Below are positions 19,683 to 29,103 of a DNA stretch of 64,000 bases, in pieces. How positions within the stretch are numbered: position 1 is the stretch's first letter; every line of letters starts with the position of its first letter. Under the pieces are notes generated by a model that did not search any database, was not told the origin of the DNA, and was given only the letters and a program-made list of their open reading frames with translations. The DNA comes from Alphaproteobacteria bacterium (GTDB taxonomy: Bacteria > Pseudomonadota > Alphaproteobacteria > Sphingomonadales > Kordiimonadaceae). Made by a program: the position numbers and the translations under genes. Location of the stretch: contig SBGU01000056.1 of NCBI GenBank assembly GCA_006226495.1, positions 62,001 through 126,000 on the forward strand. Reading direction: 5' to 3'.

Positions 19683-20573
19683 TTAGAAGTTCAGGCCCAC
19701 TTTCAGGATGAACTCGTTCTTGGTCTTTTCAATCAGGTGCAGGCCGTCGGGCTGGCCGTCATAGGTTTCGCCACCGCCCGAAAGCTGGGGCAGCCAGGTT
19801 GCGGTTGCCCACCATTTGGCACCGCCATAATGGATGGACGGGCCGCCAAACACCGACCAGCGTTCCTGGCCGACCTCGGTTTCAAACTCGGTCTGGTATT
19901 CGATTTCGGCACCCAGGTACCAGTTGGGCGCAAAGCGGTACGACAGGCCGGTGCCCAAGGTTACCTCAAGCTCCATTTCGGGGTCGGTGGGCCAATCGAA
20001 ATCGTCGGGCAGGTTGTCGATCGGCGCCCGGTCGGCATAGGTGCCTTCGACGCTGATGTTGCCCATCCAGATCATCTGGCCTTCAAGGAAATATTTCTGG
20101 CCGATCAGTTCAAACTCCAGCGACAGGGTATCCTTGTCCTGGCCCGAATGCGCATCCATCCAGTCATAATTCAGCGAGCTATACATCGACAGGCCGAAGT
20201 CGTCCTTCGCGGGCGACAGGAAATTATACTTTCCGGTCAGTTCGATGGCAGCCAGTTTGGGGCCGAAATTGCCTTCAAGCGGCAGGTAGCCATCCACGAT
20301 CAGGCCTTCGTTCGATACGCTGCGGCCAAAAAGTGCGACACCACCCTGGAAACGGTCGCTGAAACCATATTCCAGCTCAGTCTTGATATCGATGGCGTCA
20401 TAATCACCCGTGCCCTTGCCCGCGCGCCACTTGATGGCGGTATAGAGGTCGTAGGCGCCCTTTGGCAGGACTTCAGCCCCCTTTACGGAGCCAAGCAGGT
20501 TTTCGTCGGCCTGCACGCCGGCAGTCAGCGCCGTGCCGGCAAGGGCCGCGGCGAAGAAGCGAGTCAGATTCAT
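19683..20573 (-). CDS. Outer-membrane beta-barrel-type protein (DUF6662-like)
   Basis: 296-residue exported protein with a signal peptide ending near GVQADE. The rest is almost entirely alternating amphipathic strands, ending in the aromatic residue Phe (KVGLNF), as expected for an outer-membrane barrel. The N-terminal ENLLGSVKGAEVLPKGAYDLYTAI pattern resembles proteins I recall as DUF6662; this is from memory. The start ATG 20573 follows GGGAGAT. It is the first gene of the flavinylation operon, so it may be the outer-membrane element of the module or a coincidental co-transcribed porin. Confidence 0.72.
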   Translation of the reverse strand: MNLTRFFAAALAGTALTAGVQADENLLGSVKGAEVLPKGAYDLYTAIKWRAGKGTGDYDAIDIKTELEYGFSDRFQGGVALFGRSVSNEGLIVDGYLPLEGNFGPKLAAIELTGKYNFLSPAKDDFGLSMYSSLNYDWMDAHSGQDKDTLSLEFELIGQKYFLEGQMIWMGNISVEGTYADRAPIDNLPDDFDWPTDPEMELEVTLGTGLSYRFAPNWYLGAEIEYQTEFETEVGQERWSVFGGPSIHYGGAKWWATATWLPQLSGGGETYDGQPDGLHLIEKTKNEFILKVGLNF

Positions 20574-20631
20574 TTTTATCTCCCTGGACTTTGTCCCCGC
20601 CACGGGTTCCTGGCCTGATGTGGCGGAGGCG

Positions 20632-20644
20632 CGAATGCTATTCG
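20632..20644. promoter_or_regulatory. Inverted repeat CGAAT-GCT-ATTCG upstream of the flavin operon
   Basis: Perfect 5-3-5 inverted repeat, 59 bases upstream of the outer-membrane protein start, similar in shape to short Fur/Irr-type boxes. An iron-responsive role would fit the redox operon, but the match is weak. Confidence 0.3.
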
Positions 20645-20808
20645 TTCGCAATCGCGGGCGCACGATAACAAGCAAACAAACACTTGCAAGTCATACTGAG
20701 AATTAATCTTAAGGTGCGACTTTTTATACACACCCGTCCCCCGACCTGCGCTATGCTGGCAGGCCTGTTCGGTGTTCCCCTGCGGCGCTATGCAGTCAGA
20801 GGCCTTCG

Positions 20809-21654
20809 ATGCCTGTTGAACGGTCGGGATATTCGCACTTTGTCGGGCTTTTGCTCGTGTGCCTGCTTGTGGTGCTGGCGCTTGCGGAAACCGTGGGCGG
20901 GGCTGCGCAGGCGGCGGACAAGGCCAACACACCTGTGCCGGAGGCCGGGCCGCCCACCCATATCTATGCCACCGACTGGGGCCTGACCCTGAGCGCGGAC
21001 GGTTCCGGTTTTTATAACGACCTCGCCCGTTTCCTGTTCCTGGCGCCCGAGGTGGGCCCTGTGGATTACGAGATCCTGCCCTACAGGCGCGCGAACCGCA
21101 GTTTCCTGGACGATGCAGCCAGTTGCAAATACCCGTCCAGCATTGCCTATAACCTGCGTGGCGGCCTGATCCCGTCGGCGGAGGGATACCTGAACAGCCT
21201 GCCTGTGGTGCTGACGCGGGTACACCTGTTTTCCCGCCCCGGGCGCGAACCGGCCCACCGCGCGGAAGATGTGGACGGCAAGACCATTGCCTATGCCATG
21301 GGCGCGCGCACGCCGGCCTTGCTCGCGGGCCACAGTGCGCTGTTCATTGCGGTCGCGGACGAGGTGGACAAGGCACGCATGCTGCTTTCGGGCCGGGTGG
21401 ACATGATCACCGCCGCGGTGCCGGACGTGGAATTTGTGTTTCGGGAACTGAAGGTGGATATGGCGCCCTTCGCGCCTGAACTGACCCTCGATGTTTCGCC
21501 CATGGGGGTGGACTGCCACGCCGGCACCGCCAATGCCGCCTTTCTGGCCCGGCTGGATGCCCGCATCCGGAAACTGCACGCAAGCGGTGAACTGATTGCC
21601 TTCTACCGCAGCCAAGGGCTGGACCCCGCCAGCTATGTGCCGCCGGCGCCCTGA
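20809..21654 (+). CDS. Periplasmic-binding-protein-like protein, paralogue 1
   Basis: 281-residue exported protein with a signal anchor/peptide (residues about 12-36) and a type 2 periplasmic-binding fold resembling SBP_bac_3. It belongs to a four-member local family that shares ATDWGLTL..DG.GFYNDLAR, an LPYRRA motif, two conserved cysteines (here in ASCKYP and VDCHAG, probably a disulphide), VADEVDKA and a C-terminal GLD..SYVP. No ABC permease or ATPase lies nearby, so it is an orphan binding protein. The ligand and the partner are unknown. Confidence 0.75.
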   Translation: MPVERSGYSHFVGLLLVCLLVVLALAETVGGAAQAADKANTPVPEAGPPTHIYATDWGLTLSADGSGFYNDLARFLFLAPEVGPVDYEILPYRRANRSFLDDAASCKYPSSIAYNLRGGLIPSAEGYLNSLPVVLTRVHLFSRPGREPAHRAEDVDGKTIAYAMGARTPALLAGHSALFIAVADEVDKARMLLSGRVDMITAAVPDVEFVFRELKVDMAPFAPELTLDVSPMGVDCHAGTANAAFLARLDARIRKLHASGELIAFYRSQGLDPASYVPPAP

Positions 21655-21674
21655 AACGGGGCGGATATCGCCAT

Positions 21675-21707
21675 GGTTAACGGCAGCAACGGTACCTTGC
21701 GTTAACC
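21675..21707. repeat. Inverted repeat GGTTAACG / CGTTAACC
   Basis: GGTTAACG at 21675-21682 and CGTTAACC at 21700-21707 form a perfect 8-bp inverted repeat with a 17-base spacer, between paralogues 1 and 2. It could be a weak terminator followed by TTTG or an operator with two GTTAAC half-sites. Confidence 0.4.
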
Positions 21708-21761
21708 TTTGATCGATATATTTCAGCTTATGACCATGATTACCGCAACCGGGGACCCAAA

Positions 21762-22631
21762 ATGCCACGCCGCGCCCGGAACACCATAGGCCGCCATCTG
21801 GCCCTGGCGCTTGCCGGTGCCGGCCTGTTTTTGCATGGTCCGCACGTGGGCGCGAACGACGCCGGCAGTATCAATATCCTGGCCACCGACTGGGGCCTGA
21901 CCCTGAAGGCAGACGGCAGCGGTTTCTATAACGAGCTGGCGCGCCTGTTGCTGGAAGGCGAAGAAGCTGGCATCCGGTATGAAATCCAGCCCTATCGCAA
22001 GGCTGTGCGCCAGTTTGTCGACACGGAAGGCACATGTCTGTTTCCCACCAACCTGTCGTTCCTGGCCCGCAGCGGCCTGATCGACGGCGACGAAAACAAT
22101 GCGGTCCATCATCATTATGTGCAGAGCCGGCCATTCATCCGGGCGCGCATCCACCTGTTTTCGCAGCCGGGCACACCGCCGGTGCATAATCTGGAAACCA
22201 TCCGCGGCCAAACCGTGGCCTATGCGCTGGGTGCCAGCACGCCCTATCTGCTCAGGCAATATGGCGCCTTTTTCATTGCCGTGGCCGATGAAACCGACAA
22301 GGCGCAGCTTCTGTTGTCCCGCAAGGTGGATATGATGACCGCCGCCCTGCCGGACGCGCTGTTTGTCTTCCGCAGCCTTGGTGTGCCGCCCGCGCCCTAT
22401 GCTGCGGATGCGCCTGTGGATGTGTCCCTGTTGCATGTGGCCTGCCATGGCAGCGATACGACCCGCGCTTTCCTCGCCCGGCTGGACCAGCGTATTGCCA
22501 CCCTGATCGCCAGTGGTCGTCTTGCCGCCTTTTTTGAGGGCCACAGCATTGACCCCAATGCCTATATTCCGGCGGGCGCAACAGATGGCGGCCCCAAAAC
22601 CCCAGGAAGACGCGGCCCAAACCTTGACTAA
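21762..22631 (+). CDS. Periplasmic-binding-protein-like protein, paralogue 2
   Basis: 289-residue homologue of paralogue 1 with a signal peptide ending near GANDAG. It has the family signature ATDWGLTLKADGSGFYNELAR, IQPYRKA, cysteines in GTCLFP and VACHGS, and VADETDKA. A short basic Pro/Gly-rich C-terminal tail after AYIPAG is unique to this copy. It lies 107 bases downstream of copy 1, with an inverted repeat in the gap, so the genes may be separately controlled. Confidence 0.75.
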   Translation: MPRRARNTIGRHLALALAGAGLFLHGPHVGANDAGSINILATDWGLTLKADGSGFYNELARLLLEGEEAGIRYEIQPYRKAVRQFVDTEGTCLFPTNLSFLARSGLIDGDENNAVHHHYVQSRPFIRARIHLFSQPGTPPVHNLETIRGQTVAYALGASTPYLLRQYGAFFIAVADETDKAQLLLSRKVDMMTAALPDALFVFRSLGVPPAPYAADAPVDVSLLHVACHGSDTTRAFLARLDQRIATLIASGRLAAFFEGHSIDPNAYIPAGATDGGPKTPGRRGPNLD

Positions 22632-22705
22632 ATTTGTAAATATAACTGTAACTGAACCGCCACCTGTGCTAACGCCCGGCCAGTGGGGGCTGGGCAGCAG
22701 GATTG

Positions 22706-23578
22706 ATGCCGTCGATGACAGCCAGTAACGAGTGCATTGTTGGAACCCGGCGCTGCCACCGCCTGAAGGCGCTTCTGGCGGCGGGTGCAGCCTTGTGGGG
22801 CGCGCAGGCCGCCACGGCCCAGGACAGCGCGGCGGGGGATGCCGCCGATACGCCGGTCGGCCAGCGTGCTGTGCATGTGCTGGCCACCGACTGGGGCATG
22901 ACCCTGAAATCCGATGGTACCGGTTTCTATAACGACCTAGCGCGTTTCGTGATCCAGAAGGCCGACATGGGCGCCAATTATGAAGTGCAGCCCTATCGCC
23001 GTGCCAAGGCCCGGTTTTTCCGCGAACCGGCAAGCTGCCTTTACCCCAGCAACCTGAATGTGCTGTCCGACGGGCAGGAGATCGAAACCCGCGAAGGCCT
23101 GATCGAAAGTGATGCCATCATCCGGGTGCGGGTGTTCATGTTTTCGCCGCCCGGCACCACGCCGCCCGCAAAAATGGAAGATATCAACGACCGCATCGTC
23201 GCCTATGCGCTGGGCTCCAGCCTGCCGCAGTTCCTGAAGGGCACCCATGCCGATTTCATCGCTGTCACCGACGAGGTGGCCAAGGCGCAGATGCTGCTGT
23301 CCGGCCGGGTCGACCTGATGAGCGCGGCCATGCCGGACCTGAAGTTCGTGATGGACAAGCTGGGCACCCATGTGCCGCCCTTCAACCCGGACTTCCCGCT
23401 GAATGATACCTACATCGGGGTGGTGTGCCACGACACGCCGGCCAACCGGGCCTTCATCGGCCGCCTGAACGATGTGATCGGCGCCACCAGCCAGGACGGC
23501 AGCCTTGCCGCCTTCCTGACCGGGCAGGACCTGGATGCGTCGGTCTATCTGCCCCGGGCAATTTCCGCCAGGAACTAA
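22706..23578 (+). CDS. Periplasmic-binding-protein-like protein, paralogue 3
   Basis: 290-residue third tandem copy, exported (signal peptide to about ATAQ). Signature ATDWGMTLKSDGTGFYNDLAR, VQPYRRA, cysteines in ASCLYP and VVCHDT, and VTDEVAKA. The ATG at 22706 has AGCAGGA just upstream, but an ATG at 22715 is an alternative. The gene ends inside the stop region of the convergent M16 protease (3' ends overlap by four bases). Compared with copy 1, the signature region and cysteines are unchanged while surface loops differ, as expected for ligand divergence. Confidence 0.75.
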   Translation: MPSMTASNECIVGTRRCHRLKALLAAGAALWGAQAATAQDSAAGDAADTPVGQRAVHVLATDWGMTLKSDGTGFYNDLARFVIQKADMGANYEVQPYRRAKARFFREPASCLYPSNLNVLSDGQEIETREGLIESDAIIRVRVFMFSPPGTTPPAKMEDINDRIVAYALGSSLPQFLKGTHADFIAVTDEVAKAQMLLSGRVDLMSAAMPDLKFVMDKLGTHVPPFNPDFPLNDTYIGVVCHDTPANRAFIGRLNDVIGATSQDGSLAAFLTGQDLDASVYLPRAISARN

Positions 23579-26439
23579 CGGCCCGAAGCCGGTGCCGCCC
23601 CGGCGCCCGCCTTCAGGCTTTCGGGCAGCACCACCAGGATGCGCGCCCTTTCCGGCAGCAGATATTTTGCGGCCACGGCTTCCACGTCCGCCGGGGTCAC
23701 CGCTTCAAGCGCCTTGAAATACCGCGCGTCCATGGTCAGGCGTGCGGGCTCTGACTGGGCCACGCCCAGCATCGCCAGCCAGTAGCTGTTCTGCATCAGG
23801 CCGGTGTGATAGGCGGCCAGGCCGGGTTCACGGGCGCGGGTGATTTCGTCCTCGGTCACGGCACCGATGCCGGTCACCAGTTCCATGATGGTTTGTTGCA
23901 TCAGCGACAGTTCCGCCGGCTTGGCGTCTGTCCGCACAGAAAAGATGCCAAAATGCGGGATGAAGCTGGATGCCGAATGCCCGACCGACGGCGCATAGGC
24001 CGCGCCCATTTCCTCGCGCACCTTGTCGCGCATGCGGGCCTGCAGCACATCGGCCAGCACATTCAGGGCGGCGGTGCGTGCGGGGTCCGAATTATCGTCG
24101 GTCGGCCAGTTGATCTGCAGGAGCGCCTGCTCCGCCGAACCCTTGTGATACAGGGTGCGGGTTTCTGGCGCCGGCATATGGATGCGCATGGCGTCGACAT
24201 TGCGTTCGATCTTGCCGGCGCGCATCGGCAGGGCGCCCAGGGTGCGCGCCACCGCATCGATGGCGGCATCGACATCCAGATCGCCCACCAGCGCGATTTC
24301 GATGGCGCTGGTTTCGCGGTCGGCGTCGATCAGCGCCTTCAACTGTTCCATGTCCAGGCTTTCCAGCGCTTCGCGCGGCGGCAGGATGAAGCGGTAGTCC
24401 TTGCCATAGACGATTTCGCTGCCATAGGCCCCGGCGACACCGCCCGGGGTGGACAACAATTGTTCATAGCCGCTTTTGAGGCCACGACGGAACCAGTCCA
24501 GCGCTTCGTCCCGATAGCCCGGCGCGGTCAGGTAGGCGGCCCAGAGTTGCATCTGCAACAACATGTCGTCGGGCCGGAACCCGGCATTGAACTGATAGGC
24601 AAGGCCCCGCACATCGCTGTTCATGCCTGCGGTTTTGCCGGCCAGAAGCTGCACCAGCGCATTGCGGTCGTGGGCCTCGAGCCCGCCGTTCGAGAAGGCG
24701 GAATTATAGAGATACCGGATCGCCCCGCTTTCCGGCGTCATGGCCGACTGGCCGCCGCCGAAGCGCAAGGTGCCGTAGATACTGGCCTTTTCGAAATCCG
24801 TATGCATGAGCGTGAGCCGCACATTATTGGCGAAGCGCACTTCGGTGGCCTTGCCGTCCAGGATGTCGGTGCGCGACACCACGGTGCCGGGTGTACCAAA
24901 ATCGGTATAGGCGAACTTGGCCTCGCCCCGGTCCTCTGGCGCGTCAACCGCAAGTGCGGCGGCATCGGCATAGGCCTGATCGAGGTCCGCCGCCGTGGCA
25001 TCGAACCCCTTGCCGGCCACCAGGAACAGCTTGGGCGGCGTGTCCTTCCAGACTTCCCGGAAGGCCGCATGCACCTGATCGGGCGTGAGGCCATCCAGGG
25101 CGGCGTTCAGGAACGCCAGCTTGTCCGCCGCACTGGTGCCGATATTGTCGCCCGCGAAGTTGGACAGAATCCAGTTGGCCCAGGCGCCGCTGGGCGACGT
25201 GCCTTCGGTATCCAGGCCATGTTCGGCCTGCAGGCGCATGTTGGCCACCACTTCGGCGATTTCGGCTTCGGTGAAACCATGGTCATAGGCGCGGCGGAAT
25301 TCGGTGGTCAGGGTCTTGACCGCGGTCTGCCACAGCTCGGGCTTGATGGCGGCGCCAAAGCTGCGCACATCGGCGGCACCATAAAAACTGTAATAACCCG
25401 GCCCGGCGCCCAGAATGCCGTTCGAGCTGTCGGTGCTGAGCCGGTCGAACCGGCGGCCAAGCACCCCCAGCGCGATTGAGCGCAGATAGGCCGTGCGTCG
25501 GGTCTGGCTGTTGTCCGGGTCGGCGATATGCGGGCCCACCCACACCAGCTTGACGGCATTGCCCAGCCCTTCCGCCACATGGATCGCGGCTTCCGGTTTT
25601 GTGCTCCCCGCCGGCAGCGGGTCGGCCATATAAGCAAGGTCGCGCACAGGTGCTGTGGCCTGCCAGTCGCTGAAGGCGGCCCTGATGCGGGCAATCATGT
25701 CGTCTGGCGCCATGTCGGCAACCATGACCACCAGCGCGCGTTCCGGGCGGTAGAAGGTCTGGTAAAAGTCCTTCAACCCCTTGGCGGTGGCTTCATCCAG
25801 CGTCTTTTCGGTGCCGATGGGGCCATAGTCGGCCACGCGCATGCCGGGGAACAGGAAATCGCGTTCCGCCTGCCCGGCTTCTGCCTGCACGGTCTGGCCG
25901 AGCCGGTATTCCGACAGCACCACGCCACGTTCACGGTCGACCGCGTCAGCCTCGAACAGCACATTACCGGCAATTTCCCGCATGATCAGGAAGGCGGTAT
26001 CCAGGGTTTCGGCCTTCAGGTTCGGCAGGTCGAGCTTGTAGACGGTTTCGTCATAGCCCGTGTAGGCGTTGGCGTCGGCGCCAAAGGAAAAACCAAGCCG
26101 TTCGATGGTTTTGATGAAATCGCCTTCCGGCAGGTTTTTGGTGCCGTTAAAGGCCATATGTTCCACATAATGCGCGAAACCCTGCTCGTCGGCGCGTTCC
26201 TTCAGGCTGCCGACATCCATCCACAGCCTGAGCACACCTTCACCCTCCGGCGTGGCGTTCTGCATCACCACATACCGAAGGCCATTGTCCAGCGTGCCGA
26301 ACGTCAGGCGCGGGTCGGGCTTCAGGTCGCTTTTGTCGTGCGGCCAGCCGGTTTCCGGCCCGGTGGCAGAAACCGGGGCCTGAAGGCCGGGAACAGACAG
26401 AAGGAAAGCGAGAACAAGAAGCAGAAAGCGGGAACGCAT
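23575..26439 (-). CDS. M16 family zinc metalloprotease (pitrilysin/insulinase type)
   Basis: Large exported peptidase of 954 residues carrying both halves of the M16 clamshell in one chain, as in PqqL-like proteins. The inverted zinc motif HYVEH is at residues 90-94, followed downstream by ERGVVLSEYR carrying the third zinc ligand. A signal peptide covers residues 1-24. The start is uncertain: ATG 26439 is used, but a TTG two codons upstream is better spaced from GGAG. It is predicted to degrade peptides in the periplasm. It is separated from the next minus-strand gene by about 110 bases and convergent with the binding-protein genes. Confidence 0.9.
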   Translation of the reverse strand: MRSRFLLLVLAFLLSVPGLQAPVSATGPETGWPHDKSDLKPDPRLTFGTLDNGLRYVVMQNATPEGEGVLRLWMDVGSLKERADEQGFAHYVEHMAFNGTKNLPEGDFIKTIERLGFSFGADANAYTGYDETVYKLDLPNLKAETLDTAFLIMREIAGNVLFEADAVDRERGVVLSEYRLGQTVQAEAGQAERDFLFPGMRVADYGPIGTEKTLDEATAKGLKDFYQTFYRPERALVVMVADMAPDDMIARIRAAFSDWQATAPVRDLAYMADPLPAGSTKPEAAIHVAEGLGNAVKLVWVGPHIADPDNSQTRRTAYLRSIALGVLGRRFDRLSTDSSNGILGAGPGYYSFYGAADVRSFGAAIKPELWQTAVKTLTTEFRRAYDHGFTEAEIAEVVANMRLQAEHGLDTEGTSPSGAWANWILSNFAGDNIGTSAADKLAFLNAALDGLTPDQVHAAFREVWKDTPPKLFLVAGKGFDATAADLDQAYADAAALAVDAPEDRGEAKFAYTDFGTPGTVVSRTDILDGKATEVRFANNVRLTLMHTDFEKASIYGTLRFGGGQSAMTPESGAIRYLYNSAFSNGGLEAHDRNALVQLLAGKTAGMNSDVRGLAYQFNAGFRPDDMLLQMQLWAAYLTAPGYRDEALDWFRRGLKSGYEQLLSTPGGVAGAYGSEIVYGKDYRFILPPREALESLDMEQLKALIDADRETSAIEIALVGDLDVDAAIDAVARTLGALPMRAGKIERNVDAMRIHMPAPETRTLYHKGSAEQALLQINWPTDDNSDPARTAALNVLADVLQARMRDKVREEMGAAYAPSVGHSASSFIPHFGIFSVRTDAKPAELSLMQQTIMELVTGIGAVTEDEITRAREPGLAAYHTGLMQNSYWLAMLGVAQSEPARLTMDARYFKALEAVTPADVEAVAAKYLLPERARILVVLPESLKAGAGAAPASGR

Positions 26440-26553
26440 ACGCAAGAAACCAATCTCCGGAAACAATGACCTTGGCCGCCACCGTGCCCGGTGACGGCCC
26501 CTTGGACAAGCCCGAAAAAATTCAGGCAGGCTGCTCAGGTGGATAGGCTGGCC

Positions 26554-28461
26554 TTACCAGCCGCCACCACCGCCGCCGCCACCACCGCCGCCCGAGAATC
26601 CGCCCCCGCCCGAAAAGCCGGAGGAGCCGGAGGAAGAAGGCGGGGTCGCCGCCGCCGCGATGCTGGTGGTCAGGGCACCACCAAGCGCGGTGCCGATGTT
26701 GCGACCGATATGGTGGCTGCCGAAATGGCGGTGGGAATAGTACCAGACCGGATGATAATGGTCCTCGCCCCGCGCCTGTGCGGCGGCCTGCAACACATCG
26801 TCGAACTGTTCACCCCATTCGTTTTCCACGCCAAGGGCGATGGCATAGGGCAGATATTCCTCGAACAGTTCGGGTGTGCGTTCGGGCGGATTGTGGAAAT
26901 TCATCCGGTCCTTTTCCGCGACACCAAGATACAGCTTGAAACCTTCGATCTGGTCCATGACCCGGCGCCCGAATTCGGTGGGCGCCTTCATCAGCCAGGC
27001 GAAGATCAGCGACATGAAAAAGATGACAACGGCGACAATGGGTGTCGTCGGCGTAATGCGCAGATTGTCGCCCATCAGGAATATGGCACCGAAACCCAGG
27101 ATCGGCAGCAAGGAAAACAGCGCCGCGACGCTGGAGGTTTTAAGCCGCTGGCTGGCGGAGCGCAGCGCCCTGGCGCCGATCACGACAAAGGCGATCAAGG
27201 GCACCAGCATGCCGCCCGCAACTTCCCAACTGCTGCTGGCGATGAAGGTGGCCAGCACCACCACAATGCCCAAAACCGCGCCGGCCCAGAACGGCCCCCG
27301 GTTCTGCACAAAATAGGTGGTTTCGTCGGCCTGCAGCGCACCCTTGAAGGCGCTGACCGCTTCGCCCACGCACTTCTGGTACTTCTTGCCCATCACGAGG
27401 CTGTCGCCGTCGCGGAACAGGTAACGCGCGATCGCCGCTTCGCCTTTTGCCAGGCCGGCTTCGGCCTCCGATTTTTCGGTGCGCCGCAGGGTAACCTTGT
27501 CGTCGGTTTCCTTGATCGTCAGATACCCCTTCTGCGCCATGGACACGATGGCGGCCGTGAAGGCGACATCCTTGTAGCCCATGCCCAGGATATAACGGCA
27601 GGCGGCGGGTGAAAGTTTGCCCCACGGCCCGCCCGGCGGGTCATATTCCGCGATGATGGACCCGGGCTTCGGATCGCGCCCGACCTGGAACCAGGCCACC
27701 ATGAAATAGGCGAACACCAGCACGACACCCACGATGCCGATCAGGATGCTCATATTATCGTTCAGGAACCGTTCGGCCTGGTCTGCCGCCGTGGGCCGGG
27801 CCACAAAACCCGCGGGCCATTCCAGCAGAATGGTCATGCCCTCGCGTGCGCCCAGCGGTCTGTCGGTCACAAAATCGGCGGCATAGGCGCCGTCCCGCGT
27901 CGCGGTGCCATACTGGTCGCGCGAGCCCTGCCGGCCGGTATAGACCGCCATGCGCCCGATGGTGGCGCCGTCCGGCACCGAGACATGGGCCGACGCGCGT
28001 TCGATGGGGAAGTCCCAGCCCGTGCCGGTGACATTCCAGTAAAGCTCGTCCGTCGTGTCCAGGTGCGTGATCTGCCATGTGGTGGCATAGGTGATTGTAT
28101 AGGTATGTTCACCGTGGCTCACATAACTGTCGCCGCTGCCGATCCTGACCCGCTGGCCGTTCTGGTGGCGCGCCACACTGTAGGGCACGGGCGCGCCATC
28201 CAGCGTCACGTCCAGCACCTTGAACCCCATGCGGATATCGTTGCCGACATTGTCCCGGTAATCGGTCGGGAAATCGCGGAAGATGCCATGGTTGATCTTG
28301 CGGCCTTCGACAGTGACCGTGATGCTTTCCCGCACCACGACCGTACTGTCGGCCTGGACCGTGATGTCGGCATTATAGTTGCGGATCACTTCCGCGGCGA
28401 AGGCCGGGCCTGCGCTCAGGACCAGAAGGCAGGCGACCAGGAACTGGACCACGGACACCAT
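26554..28461 (-). CDS. DUF2207 domain-containing membrane protein
   Basis: 635-residue membrane protein with a signal peptide, a large periplasmic beta-rich DUF2207 domain (residues about 25-215), a transmembrane helix near 237-258, a cytoplasmic segment, two further helices around 400-445 and 465-490, and a C-terminal tail that ends in a Gly-rich run closing with Trp. Such Gly-rich tails are typical of DUF2207 proteins encoded next to LemA, as here (gap of two bases). The function is unknown; the pair is commonly linked to envelope maintenance. Confidence 0.85.
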   Translation of the reverse strand: MVSVVQFLVACLLVLSAGPAFAAEVIRNYNADITVQADSTVVVRESITVTVEGRKINHGIFRDFPTDYRDNVGNDIRMGFKVLDVTLDGAPVPYSVARHQNGQRVRIGSGDSYVSHGEHTYTITYATTWQITHLDTTDELYWNVTGTGWDFPIERASAHVSVPDGATIGRMAVYTGRQGSRDQYGTATRDGAYAADFVTDRPLGAREGMTILLEWPAGFVARPTAADQAERFLNDNMSILIGIVGVVLVFAYFMVAWFQVGRDPKPGSIIAEYDPPGGPWGKLSPAACRYILGMGYKDVAFTAAIVSMAQKGYLTIKETDDKVTLRRTEKSEAEAGLAKGEAAIARYLFRDGDSLVMGKKYQKCVGEAVSAFKGALQADETTYFVQNRGPFWAGAVLGIVVVLATFIASSSWEVAGGMLVPLIAFVVIGARALRSASQRLKTSSVAALFSLLPILGFGAIFLMGDNLRITPTTPIVAVVIFFMSLIFAWLMKAPTEFGRRVMDQIEGFKLYLGVAEKDRMNFHNPPERTPELFEEYLPYAIALGVENEWGEQFDDVLQAAAQARGEDHYHPVWYYSHRHFGSHHIGRNIGTALGGALTTSIAAAATPPSSSGSSGFSGGGGFSGGGGGGGGGGGW

Positions 28462-28463
28462 GG

Positions 28464-29030
28464 TCAGAACTGAACCTTGGGGGCCTGTTTCACTGCAGCC
28501 GCCTCGGCTTCATCCAGTTCGAAAAACTCGGCTTCATGGAAACCGAAGGTGCCCGCCACCATGTTCGCGGGGAAGGACTGCACCTTCATGTTCAGGTCGC
28601 GCACATTGCCGTTATAGAAACGCCGTGCTTTCTGGATATGGTCCTCAAGCACCGAAAGCTGATTCTGCAGGTCCAGGAAACCCGCGTTGGCCTTCAGGTC
28701 CGGGTAGGCCTCGGCCACCGCGAACAGTTGGCGGACCGCGCCCATCAGCACATTTTCGGCTGCCGCCTGGTCGGCCGGGCTGCCGGTGGCGGCCGCCGCC
28801 GCATTGCGGGCCGCGATCACGCGCTCGAGCGTGTCCTTCTCGTGGGTGGCATAGCCCTTCACGGTTTCCACCAGGTTGGGGATCAGGTTATAGCGGCGTT
28901 TCATCTGCACGCTGATGTCGGACCAGGCTTCATCCTTCTTGGCCCGCGCGGCCACAAGGCCGTTATAGGTGGCAATCAGCCAGAAAACGAGCAGAACCAG
29001 AATGCCAAGCGTGATGTAGGTTGCAATCAT
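28464..29030 (-). CDS. lemA: LemA family protein
   Basis: 188-residue protein with a single N-terminal transmembrane helix (residues 4-22) and a coiled three-helix LemA domain. Seen are the hallmark MKRRYNLIPNLVETVKGYATHEKDTLE and, near the C-terminus, LEDHIQKARRFYNGNVRDLN followed by FPANMVAG. The start ATG 29030 follows AAAGGTGG. It is followed directly by the DUF2207 gene. It lies downstream of the flotillin gene on the same strand and may share its transcript. Confidence 0.92.
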   Translation of the reverse strand: MIATYITLGILVLLVFWLIATYNGLVAARAKKDEAWSDISVQMKRRYNLIPNLVETVKGYATHEKDTLERVIAARNAAAAATGSPADQAAAENVLMGAVRQLFAVAEAYPDLKANAGFLDLQNQLSVLEDHIQKARRFYNGNVRDLNMKVQSFPANMVAGTFGFHEAEFFELDEAEAAAVKQAPKVQF

Positions 29031-29103
29031 CTGTCCACCTTTCAAAAGAGTGGTTGCCGGTGTGGCGGCCGCCGTGGCGGCCACCCGGTCACTTGCGCGG
29101 GGC

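Noticed and set aside
19104-20618. 504-codon plus-strand frame over the flavin operon
   Set aside because: Spans two real genes and their junction in the antisense direction without any domain.
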